From contig CM059973.1 in NCBI GenBank assembly GCA_030490835.1, forward strand, positions 84,459,221 through 84,523,220: a DNA stretch of 64,000 nt. Reading direction: 5' to 3'. The notes beneath the pieces are model-generated. The model saw nothing but the letters and a program-made list of their open reading frames with translations, had not been told where the DNA came from and ran no database searches. The stretch comes from Annona cherimola. Taxonomy: Eukaryota > Streptophyta > Magnoliopsida > Magnoliales > Annonaceae. Below are positions 50,337-61,303 of this stretch, in pieces (positions within the stretch are counted from its first letter, which is position 1; each line of letters starts with the position of its first letter). Position numbers and translations under genes: made by a program.

Positions 50337-50645
50337 TGGCAAATTGATGGATAGAGACACATACGTGAATGATGTCATTTCCCGCTGAAATCTGAACGCG
50401 TATTAAGCGCAGGCCGCTTTCACACTTCGCATCGACGACAATTATTATTATTATTATTATTATTAAGTAAATCATCGATGAGAACTATGTACAGGGTTAT
50501 TTGAGAAACTAGAATTTTACTAGTTGGATTTTGAAATGATCTGGTTTAGAAATTTACAAAAATAATTTGAGTACCGCAAGAATAACTTTCCACACAAATG
50601 ACAGGAGTCAGCAAAGCAAACAACCATCTATAATTTTGAATAGAT

Positions 50646-50940
50646 AAAAGGTGTTTTTGGTGGAAATTTAAATTTTTTAATGAAATTTTTTTTAGAATAA
50701 AAGTCTTTTTGATAGAAATGATGTGATATGATAGGGATAATGATGATGTGTAAAGAGAATAAAGTTAAAATAGATAAGTTAATTGAATAGGTAGTTGTGT
50801 AGAAATGATAGCAAAGTAGAATTATCTGTATAGGAAAATATGAAAAAATAATTAAAAAATAATATAGTTATGGAAAGTGAAAAGTTTTAGATTAAAAAAT
50901 TTTAAGAAATATTTTTTGTATCGAACCAGACATGCCTGGA
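50646..50940. mobile_element. Tourist-like MITE, diverged copy
   Basis: GATGTGATATGATAGGGATA, AAGAGAATAAAGTTAAAATA, GGTAGTTGTGTAGAAATGAT and GTGAAAAGTTTTAGATTAAA follow the 37360-37650 element in order and orientation. The terminal repeats are degraded. Confidence 0.65.
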
Positions 50941-51399
50941 AATTCCAAGAGTTATTTTACACCATCTCGGAACTAAAAGCATTATTTTTGCAAATATTTC
51001 AACTATGCGGTCGAAAAATCTAATTAGATAAAACTAGAGTATTATTTTCGCAAATACCACAAATGTGAAAAATATATCTTTTTAAAATCGAAAAATTGTA
51101 ACTGTGATAGGAAAATTAAGGAAGATAAAATTATTACGTATTGGAAAATAAAAAGTTATAGGAAAAAAATAATATTAAAAAATGAAAAAAAAGTAAGCTG
51201 ATCCATTTCATCGAATGGGATGGCATCATGCATGCTTCGTTGGTAATTCTGCATACTATTCGGGAAAACTGCTTCCATGTGGCCGGACTCGGTGCATTTC
51301 ACTGCTTCGATTCCAAGAATTCTGCAGGACGCACGATAGTAAAGTAACAACGTCAAGTTGTCATCCTTGCTTTCCACTCTTTTTATGCCATGGCAATGA

Positions 51400-51660
51400 C
51401 ATCCTCCTCCACTGAATTTTTATATGCCTTCGACAAGGTAGACCACCTTGCCTACCAATCTGCCTGTTGCCTAATTAAAAAGCGGTGTACCTGGACGATC
51501 CACCTACGCAGCTGCTCTCTCCAAGAGTATTCAGGAGCAGGGCAGCCCATTTGGGCATGCTTCTGGGACTGTAGCTCTTTGCGCTCACCTTTACCAAGCA
51601 ATTGTTCCAAGGGATTTAAGCAGGTTCAACAAGATGAAGAAAGAGGATGTGAATGTAATA
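51400..51660 (+). other. Coding-like remnant of unknown identity
   Basis: Frame 3 between about 51475 and 51657 reads without stops and includes TYAAALSKSIQEQGSPFGHA, then SGTVALCAHLYQAIVPRDLS and RFNKMKKEDVN, whose composition is protein-like and not AT-driven. A stop lies just upstream and AT-rich sequence follows. The overlapping 100-residue ORF at 51390-51692 is in another frame. I do not recognise a family. It may be a gene fragment or chance. Confidence 0.25.
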
Positions 51661-51699
51661 ATATGTATCGAAAATTTAAAAAAATATATTGAAAATATA

Positions 51700-52604
51700 A
51701 AACATATATTAATCACATATTCGAATGATCTTAGATCCTTTGAAAATCTCTAAAAGCTTCGACGTAAATGCGTAATCAGGTGGGAAACTCAGACAAAGTC
51801 AAAACATAAATAAAAACGAAAAAGAATTACACGTTGACGTTTGACCACTCACAGTAAAATGTCATTTTCCAGTTGCAGTTGGAATCAAATAATGATTTGA
51901 TGCTTTGGACATGTGCGAAGCCGAATACTGGACCCGATCAGTAAAAGAAGTGCCAGCCCGAACCTGGGCACGCGTGCATTTATGTACAGTTGCGAGTGGA
52001 TAAAACCGAACGCGGATTGAAATACTGTTGCCACACGTACCCATGCCTCCTCAGTCCTCCCCTCCTTTGATATTCACGCCCCATGGGCCATGGCGCGGCA
52101 GCAGTGAGGACGCTGATATCTTGGGACAAGTGGGTACTCTCCCAATCAGCAATTTGTACTCTAAACAAGCCTCCATTGTCATCCGCAACACAGCCTCGGC
52201 GGTGCATGGAGGCTTCCATTCCCAACGTATAACTCAAGAGTTTAAAACGAAGCTCAGACACTGATAAATTTCTTGACAGAAGAGGCAGACCGAGAATCGT
52301 ATTCCAACAAACGTAAAGCCATTTTTCAATAGTAAATACCCTGGAATCAGGATTTTTCTTTCTTAAAAAAAAAAAAAAAACGAAGAAGAGAGGAAAGGAT
52401 GGCCGGTCCAAATACAACCTTGCAGAGCCATAAAGTAAAATAAGAACCAAAAAAGAGACTTGCCAGTTCGTCACATATGCACCATTAAAAAAGCAGCATT
52501 GACTGACTTCTTCCATGACAACGCAGCTTATTTATTCCGTGCAACGATGCACCGGTCCCGATCTCCCACGGCGTTGCCCGCCACCGGCCGAAGCAGCTGC
52601 AGCT
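51700..52604. other. Upstream region of the right PLC gene
   Basis: No gene supported. A 178-codon minus-strand ORF at 51980-52516 lacks motifs and crosses a poly-A/T run. The final part probably holds the PLC promoter. Confidence 0.5.
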
Positions 52605-52610
52605 TATAAA
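52605..52610 (+). promoter_or_regulatory. TATA box of the right PLC gene
   Basis: TATAAA within GCAGCTTATAAAAGCAAGC, 59 bp upstream of the ATG at 52664, implying a short leader. It stands out in GC-rich surroundings. Confidence 0.65.
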
Positions 52611-52663
52611 AGCAAGCAAACTCCCGTTTTCTCGTTGCCTGTGGGCGGAGAGAGGGAGAGAGT

Positions 52664-55600
52664 ATGGGGAGCTACAAAATGTGCCTGTGTTTTACTAGGA
52701 AGTTCATGAGCCGAGAAGCAGACCCTCCGCCCGACGTCGTCCACGCCTTCAACGCCTTCTCCGACGCCGCCGGCCAGATGACGGCCGACCAGCTCCAGCG
52801 CTTTATGAAGGAATCCCAGGGTGGTGCCACCGCCACCGTTGCCGACGCTGTGGCCGTCATCGAGCAGATCCGGCACCGACGTCCGCTCGGCATTTTCACC
52901 AAGCATTCCCTCTCGCTCGAGGACTTTCACCATTACCTCTTCTCCGACGATCTCAACCCTCCTAAAAAATCGGTCAGTCCAGCTCTCTCTCTCTCTCTCG
53001 GAGAATTAAGAGATGGATGTGGGTGCATGATTCAGTCGTTTGTCAGATTTGTTGGATTCTTCCTGTCTGCTCTGTTTTCCTTTCTCCTTTCCCCCGCCCG
53101 TCGGTATTAGTGTGATCTCTCGTAAGAATTTGGGGTGCATTGTGGATCTACGCATCAGTAATTCTGCTCTCCGTGTTTATTCATTGTGTTATTTCTCTTT
53201 TTAGTCGCAACTTTTTTTTTTTTTTTTTGACATTCTCGCTCTTGCCAGTTTTATTCCTCTTTGTCAGCTGTAGAGGAAATTTTGAGTCTTTACGTTGTCC
53301 GTGTTATTTTTGTTGATGTGGTGATTTCGACTTTTTCTTTTGTTTTGTTTTGTTTTTTTTTTTTTTGCTGTATTTCTTCGTTCATTTGCTCTTTTTGTTT
53401 TCTAAGGCCATTAGTGGAAATGGCGACGCATTCATTTCAAAGTTCTCTTCTTTTTTACCACGAAGTAATCAAAGGAAGCTCATTTTCGTTTCTTATCATT
53501 CAATAATTTCCATGTGATTCTGTGACCTATGGTTAACTTGAGCCAGTTTCTGAATTGCGTGAGTGATGAGTAAACTCGCCAATCTTTTGCCATCTTGAGG
53601 ACTCTCAGCCCATAATTTCTCGAAGCATTCTCCTTTTTGGACAGAGTGCATTTGTTTCCTATTCAAAGAAGGTAGTATCGCAAGTCAAGAAACAAGCAAT
53701 GGGCCTTTAAGACGTACGTCCTTTTGGGAACTGCGAAAGTAATAAGGAGAAAAAAGAAAATTCCAACTTTTTCGCACAACTTTTAAAATGGTTTAATATC
53801 TTAATTATCAAATTATTCTACTTTTCTACTGTTATCTCAATATTTTAATAATTTTTTCTCATACTTTTAACTTTGTTTTAGTTACTTATTGTGTCATATC
53901 ACATGTTCACACCATTATCTTACTTTATCAATTTTTTTTTTCTTTTTTATCATTTTCCTACTCTTACATCTTTCCAAACAGACTAGTTTGCGGACTGCTT
54001 TATTCTATATATTTTGGTATTTGGATTGGCCATTCATTGAGCTTAGCGACGTAGAAATTGTCAGCTTGTTATGTCCTAGATGGCTTGGCTAGCTGTTCTA
54101 GGCTTTTCTCTTCTATAGTTCTATTGCTTTTGCATCCAAGAATTGTTGTTAACCTTTACGGCCCCTATATAGAGCTGTAACTAAGCGAGCGATTAACAAC
54201 TGCCATGTTGTTGCAGTTCCACTGTTGTGACTCCTTGTCAGCCAAGTTTTGTCTCGTTTATTTGTTCTTCCAATTACTTTCTTCTTCATACGAATTTTAG
54301 GCTGTTTCCTAATAGAGTTTTTATTTTATTTTTTGTTTTTATTTTTATGAGGGCTGTTTTCTAATAGTTATGTGGTGGAATATCTCTGTTTTTCTGGCTT
54401 GAAATGGCTGTTTTCTCTCGCCAAACAATGTTACCGTTACTGTTGTATTGTTCCTTGGTTACTTCGTTGCCATAGAGAAATTCCGTTGCTGGACGAGTCA
54501 TATCTTACAATTATAGTACTGCATGGCTATTTGACCTGACAGGACTGTTTTTATTCCAGGTTCACCATGATATGACTGCTCCTCTTTCCCATTATTTCAT
54601 ATATACTGGTCACAACTCCTATTTGACTGGAAACCAAATTAGCAGTGATTGCAGCGATGCCCCGATTATAATGGCATTGAAGAGAGGTGTGAGAGTAATT
54701 GAACTGGATATTTGGCCGAACTCAACGAAAGATGATGTCAATGTTCTTCATGGAAGGTATATCTTTATTGTTCAAAATCATTCTGTCCATTACTGAGTGC
54801 TTGCATGGTCAGTCAAATCCTACAGAACCACATATTATCCATAGCTAATATGTGGCAAATGATAAAACGAAGATAAGTGTTTGTTGGTTCTTAATCTCTT
54901 TTTAATCAAGGGGAAGAATCCTTAAATACATTAGCGAAGCATTGGCCGAAGATCTATTCCTTGAGCGATACTTGTAAACTCAGTGGGAATTAGTTGAAAG
55001 TTCTAGAACAAATTCTTCATTGTCTTTTACATTCTGCCCTAGTTGAATGAGAACTTGTGAAAATGACTTCAATTCCACCATATAGTTAAAAATACAATCA
55101 AAACTCTAAAACGTGAAATGAATCACAGAATCTGATATTTACGGTCTATTTTAGAATTGGGAACAGCAGGGGAACAAGAAGAGGAACAAATAAAATAAAA
55201 TCTAAAATAGAAAAGTAAAAGGAGGCAATGTGATAAGATGTGGGTAATACTTGGAAGTAAAAATAAAGAAAAAATGGTTTTGTTTCTACGAATAAAAAGA
55301 GGTGTTGTTGATACTCTCAGCCATTAGTTGGAATGACTGACTTCCCTTGATGTAGCTTGTGCTGAGTCAACTGAGGTGGTAATGATGAGAAAGTGGTAGT
55401 GTTGCTGGAATAGTAAAGTGCCACACCCCTTTTTTTATCGTAAGGGATTAAGTAGCTTCATAAGAAGATTTCTAACAGCCCCAATGCATGTTTATTGTAA
55501 TGTATTTGCATAGAAAAAGATCATCCATGTTAGGGGAATTGGCACACTCTTTACCTGTTTGGAGAGTTTATAACAATTGGATACTGAATCTAAGCAACTG

Positions 55601-58600
55601 TGATTCACAATTGTGAACACATGCTTCCAACAGAGCCATTGAGTAAGATGCTACTTGATCCTAGCAACTTCCTCTTGGATTTTGGATAATTTCTAATGAG
55701 CTCAAGAGTTCTTTTGGTTCCTTGCTACCTTGTTTACTCTCCTTCTGTGAAGATCGCTTACTATTGTGTTTAAAACTAATTAGACTTTTTTTTTTCTCCA
55801 TAACTGCAGGACACTGACTACTCCTGTGGAGCTTATCAAGTGCTTAAGGTCAATTAAAGAGCACGCTTTTGTTGCATCTACCTATCCTCTTGTAATAACT
55901 CTAGAAGACCACCTTACTCCAGATCTTCAAGCTAAAGTTGCTGAGGTGAATTTTTCTTAATTTTTTTGGACTTCATTGCCCTCCCCACTTTTGTGCTGAA
56001 TTGATTTCTTTCCTGTGTCTCAAATCAAATTGCTTTTAGATGGTTCATCGAACTTTTGGAGCAATGCTGTTTTTACCCAATACAGAGCTTTTGACAGAAT
56101 TCCCTTCACCGGAGGAATTGAAGTACCGAATAATTATTTCAACCAAGCCACCAAAAGAATATCTTGGATCTAAGACATTCAAGAAAAATGGGTCACAAAC
56201 AGAAAAGGAATCTACAGATAAGGAAGCATGGGGAATGGAGGTTCCAGATTTTAAAACTACACTAGAAGCCGACGATCAGGTCCATTGAGAAACAAAGTTT
56301 CATTTCTGGTGGGGTACTATGATCTGCTTCATGGATGATTCCAACTTTGACAACATTTGCATGCAGAATGAGAGTGAGTGTAGCAACCCGAGTCAGGATG
56401 AGGATGATGAGGATGAGGATGACCGGATGCTGCCCCAGAACTCAGCACCTCAATACAAGCATCTTATTGCTATTAGAGCAGGGAACTGTAAAAATGGTTT
56501 AAAAAACGCATTAAAGGTTGTCCCTAATGAAGTTAAGCGTCTTAGCTTGAGTGAGCAAGTACTTGAAAAAGCTGCCAGTTCTCGTGGAACAGATCTTGTC
56601 AGGTATTTATATGCTGGATGTAGGGTAATTTATTTCAGATCGCATTGTATACAAAGTATTATTCAACCTTTGCCATCCCATAATAACAAATAAGAGGACC
56701 TCCTACAAAAATATGAAATTGGAAGTCTTTTCATGATTTGTGCAAGATGACTTTATCCTTATCAGCTTTTTTCTTGCATTCTTTTGTTTATTTGTTTTCA
56801 TAAATGCATGCTTCAGCTACTAGCCATACTGCAGAAGGTTATTACAGCTAACTGGCATTGGCTACATGAATCTTGCATTCCATTAATGTAATGTATCGTA
56901 GAATTTAGCATTCCATTTTACTCTATCTACAGTGTTTAATAAGTATATCTTGCTGCATTTTTCTTATTCTGATAATAACATTCCTTTCACAATTTGTATA
57001 CTCTGTATCTTGCATTGATTAAATTAATGCGACGGCCTGTTGGATTTGGTTTGGTATTTGTGTCAGATTCACACAGACGAACTTGTTGAGGGTATATCCA
57101 AAGGGTATGCGTGTTGATTCTTCAAATTACGATCCATTCATTGGGTGGAAACACGGAGCTCAGATGGTTGCATTCAATATGCAGGTTGTTTTCTATTTCA
57201 GCAATTCACATCCCATATGCATTATTGATGAAGTCTGGAAGAAACCTACGTTAATCCTAACGAAATCTTGTTATGATTCTTCAGCATTGGGAGCTCCATT
57301 AGTTTCACTGCCCATATATATGTATTTTGGATTTGACCAGATTTACATCTAAATTTTCTTTTTCATGATCTAGATCTTTCAGTGATTCTTCTGGAAACAA
57401 TATGAGTTTCATTTATTTCCGCAAAAAGCCTGTTTCTGTGTTTTCAGTAACTCATCAGCAAACTGGAAAGAGGCCTTCAGTATGGCCTGAGAATCTGATT
57501 AGACTTCCTTACACGGGATTTATAAAATTGGGTCTATGTAACTGTGCCAATGTATTAATCTAACTTCTATATCCCAGTATTTCATCATCAAAAGGAAACA
57601 AATATTGTGTCCACAATCTAGCCATCCTGTGCAGGTATTTTGCATTTTAAACCTTCTAACTTTGCCTATTTGTATTTGAAACCCCAAACTTTGACCATTT
57701 GCATTTTAAACTCCGAAATTTTGGTTCCTTTGCATTTTAAACCTTATCTCATAACGGCGTTAAAAACTACCATTAATTCATTCAAAATGACGTAAATATC
57801 CATCAATATTTTTTTAAAAAACCTAAATTTGTATTAAAGGTGAAGATGTTATCAAAGCCTTTAATAATAAAATAAAAAAAGCCTAATAGTCAAGTTTAAA
57901 ATGTAAAAAATATTTCTTTTTTTAAATATTGGAGAGTATTTACATCATTTTGCATGGATTTATGGTGGTTTTTAACATAGTTATCAGTCAGGATTTAAAA
58001 TGCAAAAGAACCAAAGTTTTTCAGGGTTTAAAATGCAAACGGCCAAACTTTGGAACTTAAAATACAAATAAGCAAAGTTAAAGGGTTTAAAATACAAAAA
58101 ACCCTCCAGGTGCTTTTGGTTGATGTTTTAGGGATAGATCTTTTATGGGAGGTTCGGGACAGATGGTAGCTTTTGGTTGTACCTCTTTGCTTCAAAGATC
58201 ATGCAACTATTGCATTTAATCACTTCCATTAAAATTCCAAGTAACAAAAATTAAAATCATTTAAAGTTTTCAGTAACTATGAGTACCATATGGATTCATA
58301 AGTATGTAAGCTGGCGTCTACAGTATGAAGAATACTGTTCTTGTTTAGGTAAATAGTCATGTATAATTCAAAGCATTTTCACGTGTACGCATGCATGTCT
58401 GCTTCTTATTAAAGTAATAACTGTCATCATTGTTATATTATTTTGTCATTTTCATCAATATTATTTTCATCTTCGACAGAAATCTGGTACAATACTTTTT
58501 AGTTTGGTTGCAAGACTCCCTTACTGATGATGTTTGTCTGAAATCCCTGTGGCTATTTTTGACAGGATGATGGCAAGTCACTTTGGCTGATGCATGGATT

Positions 58601-59716
58601 TTTCAGGGCCAATGGTGGCTGTGGTTATGTAAAAAAACCTGATTTTCTGATGGGAACTGATCAAGACAACGAGGTTTTTAATCCTAAAGAAAAGTTACAA
58701 GTGAAGAAAAGGTTGAAGGTAATAGCTTGCTGAAGGTTGTCGCTCTCTCAGGTCTCTAGTTTCTCAGACAAATTTCTTATTGTCGCTTCTTGTGACTAAA
58801 CAGGTGAAAGTGTATATGGGGGATGGGTGGCGTTTCGACTTCAAAAAAACTCATTTTGATAGATATTCCCCACCAGATTTCTACGCAAGAGTAAGATGCT
58901 AAGAAATCAGTCGGTCATGTGTCCATTTTCATTCATTGCCATTTTAAATGCGTCTCTCTTATCTGATAAGTTCCTTATGTGCTTCTCCACAATGGTTTTG
59001 TCTAAACCAATGGTAGGGTAGTCTCCAATTGTCAACCAAGCATATCCGTGGATTCGTTGTGCCAAATTCAAGACCAGATTGGTGGTCCATATGATATGAA
59101 ATTCAGCAACAGCTAACATTTTATCACAACTAAGCTAAGGCTTGAATCTTTTAAAATCTTTTGATTGAGATGGTCCCTCCTGGGTCCAGAACCAGGGTGG
59201 ATGGTTATGGTCTTCCAATATAGAGATATGTAGATATAGTTTGTCACTGTGGATCTAAAAATCAATGGCTTGGTTAACTGGACTCTTGTACTCCATCCAA
59301 GGTACACCGTAAACAACACAAGAAAGAATTATGTAAATTGATATGGATGAAGTTTTGTTCATGTGAAAATTTCAGTGATGTGAATCTCTAAAGCCACTGG
59401 CATTTTTTTTTTTTTTCAAAAGGTTGGTATAGCGGGGGTGCCTGCTGATTGTGTGATGAAGAAAACAAAGACGCTTGAAGACAACTGGACACCTGTTTGG
59501 AATGAAGAGTTTGAATTCCCATTGACTGTTCCGGAACTGGCACTACTCAGGATTGAAGTGCGTGAGTATGACTTGTCTGGAACGGACGACTTTGGCGGCC
59601 AGAATTGTCTGCCCGTGTCAGAGTTAAGGTCAGGTATCCGAGCCGTTCCTCTCTATGATCGAAAGTGTGAAAAGTACGAGTCCGTAAAGCTGCTTATGCG
59701 GTTTGAACTCGTTTGA
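52664..59716 (+). CDS. Phosphoinositide-specific phospholipase C, complete
   Basis: Nine exons: 52664-52972, 54560-54756, 55810-55945, 56040-56279, 56367-56602, 57067-57184, 58566-58718, 58804-58890, 59423-59716 (1770 bp, 589 residues), all GT-AG and in frame. Residues 1-103 form the EF-hand-like module; 104-250 the X box with catalytic His121 ([13 protein letters not shown]) and His167 (NVLHGR), and probable Ca2+ ligands Asn122, Glu151, Asp153 and Glu201 (TLEDH). An acidic linker (305-313, DEDDEDEDD) precedes the Y box (about 324-440, with [20 protein letters not shown] and [16 protein letters not shown]). The C2 domain occupies 464-589. There is no PH domain, as is normal in plants. It cleaves PtdIns4P/PtdIns(4,5)P2 to diacylglycerol and inositol phosphates at the plasma membrane, Ca2+ dependent. 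All key residues are present. It is a divergently oriented paralogue of the gene at 188-1940. Confidence 0.97.
57632..58107. mobile_element. Foldback MITE inside PLC intron 6 (~476 bp)
   Basis: Left arm: GTATTTTGCATTTTAAACC, CCCCAAACTTTGACCATTTG, AAATTTTGGTTCCTTTGCAT. Right arm: ATGCAAAAGAACCAAAGTTT, CAAACGGCCAAACTTTGG, GGGTTTAAAATACAAAAAAC. The arms pair over roughly 130 bp or more, and the middle contains a second inverted pair (CATTCAAAATGACGTAAATA / TATTTACATCATTTTGCATG). The intron is 1381 bp, so the element is about a third of it. Confidence 0.75.
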
Positions 59717-59861
59717 GATTTTGCCATGGAGGGAGCAATTAGATGATGAGAGCCATTATTTAGGTGGTAAATTTTCCGTTGATTATGTTTCTCATGTGGC
59801 TTCATTGCTGCTTATTTCAATTCCACCTAATGTTGGAGTGTTGTGTTCTTTTTATGTTACC

Positions 59862-59927
59862 AAGTACATTGTATCACCAATAAAAAAATTTGAAAAAAAA
59901 AAAAAAAAAAAAGTACATGGTATCACG
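59862..59927 (+). mobile_element. Poly(A) insertion with direct repeats at the PLC 3' end
   Basis: AAGTACATTGTATCACC (59862-59878) and AAGTACATGGTATCACG (59911-59927) flank 32 bp consisting of AATAAAAAAATTTG and a run of about 18 A. This is the pattern of a retroposed tail with an imperfect 17-bp target duplication. Confidence 0.55.
59879..59884 (+). terminator. Possible poly(A) signal of the right PLC gene
   Basis: AATAAA 163 bp after the stop, preceded by T-rich sequence with GTTGTGTTC. It lies inside the poly(A) insertion, so the signal may have arrived with it. Confidence 0.45.
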
Positions 59928-61303
59928 AACCATTTTGAGAAATCACATCTTTCAAATTACTTTTCTACCTACGAAAACAAGGTGATAAGGAAAGTTCATA
60001 GAATCAGGGTTCTTTATCGAATATTTCTTGTCTTGCCGATGACAAGACGTGCTTAGAAAGCAGCAATTTGCCAATGAAGACTAGTACGTCAAGGGTAGAC
60101 CGTAGATGAGATCTTCATGGCTTGGTCTAGAGAGCATGAAGACTAGAACCCAAGTGTTTTATCTGTATTAATGGCATACAATGAGGATTTTTTTTTTTTT
60201 TTTTTTTTTTTTGAGAGGAAGCATGCGATGAGGATTTGATAGTCGGCTAGGGAAACCAAAACCGTACATCTCTTGGTCATCGAATGAGAGAGCTCTGGTC
60301 TGCAAGTTTTAACCCAGAACCCAGGAAAATGAGAATCTCATCCAATTTAGAAATTAGACGTCGCCAATTTCCATATAAGTGATGGCTGATTTGCTCTTAT
60401 CCCTCGAGTTTTGGTGGCAATATCAGTATGTAATAACCCTCTGTACTTGCGTGGGCCTGTTTTAAAATGGAAAAATTGTTAGTTACATATCTATCACAAA
60501 CAAAGAGAGGGCTCAAAAGTTTGTATGTGAGAGTGAGAGAGAAGCATGTGCTTGTTTCAATCTGGAAAGCATCTTTTCATGTTTGATCTTGTTGATTCAT
60601 GAAATAAAAGTTAGATTTGCTTCCGCGTTATTTGTTGGTTTATTTTTAATACAATGTAAGCGGGGGTTTTGCACGCGCTTGTTTGATATCCTGACTAAAC
60701 TTTCCTTGGACGTGTTTATAATTGATTAAGCCACAAAAGCCACTGCTAGCACCAGCCTGCTAGGTTGATCTCTTCAAGCCATATATATGAGGTTTGTGGG
60801 TTTTCAATGTTATACAGTGATGCACCAGGTAAACCCGATCCAAGCAATTGCGCATGCGATCACGCTTTAGGACCAGTTTGGCTGGGCTGTAGAGTTACAG
60901 TGCAGTATCGCATTAAGAGGCATGCGGTGCTTTTTGTGTCTTTTACAATAAAAAATTTTCGCACAACAAGCCAGCCCCGCCATACACGCACGAAAAGCGG
61001 AGGAATTCACCGCTTGCTGCTTGTGAAATGAGGGGCCAGACAGACCTTCGATGATCCTGTGGTCCTAGCGCAGCATTAACACTAAGACATTAGTGATGCT
61101 AACCAATTCCTTAAAAGAGTTTTCTTTTTACATTTGAGTCTTTTAGGGATGTTCAGTCTCGCTCGGTGGAAGTAGACCAAAAAAAAAAAAAACAAAACAA
61201 CCAGAAGAAAATTGTCCTCTCCTAAACTATGCAAAATGCATTGGCATTTGCCATAAACTGAAATCTTCATGAAAATTGCAAAATATGAGAAGAAACTAGG
61301 AAG
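59928..61303. other. Intergenic region between the convergent PLC and RBR genes
   Basis: No gene supported. A T-run insert lies at 60191-60220 between GCATACAATGAGGATTT (60174-60190) and GCATGCGATGAGGATTT (60221-60237). A short ORF at 60765-61031 has no motif. Confidence 0.55.

Noticed and set aside
51980..52516. 178-codon minus-strand ORF upstream of PLC
   Set aside because: It lacks motifs, crosses a homopolymer run (FFFFLRKKN) and has no splice or promoter support.
19267..52600. LTR retrotransposons or autonomous transposons in the gene-free regions
   Set aside because: No reverse transcriptase, integrase or transposase frame and no paired long direct terminal repeats were seen; the repeats found are short non-autonomous elements.
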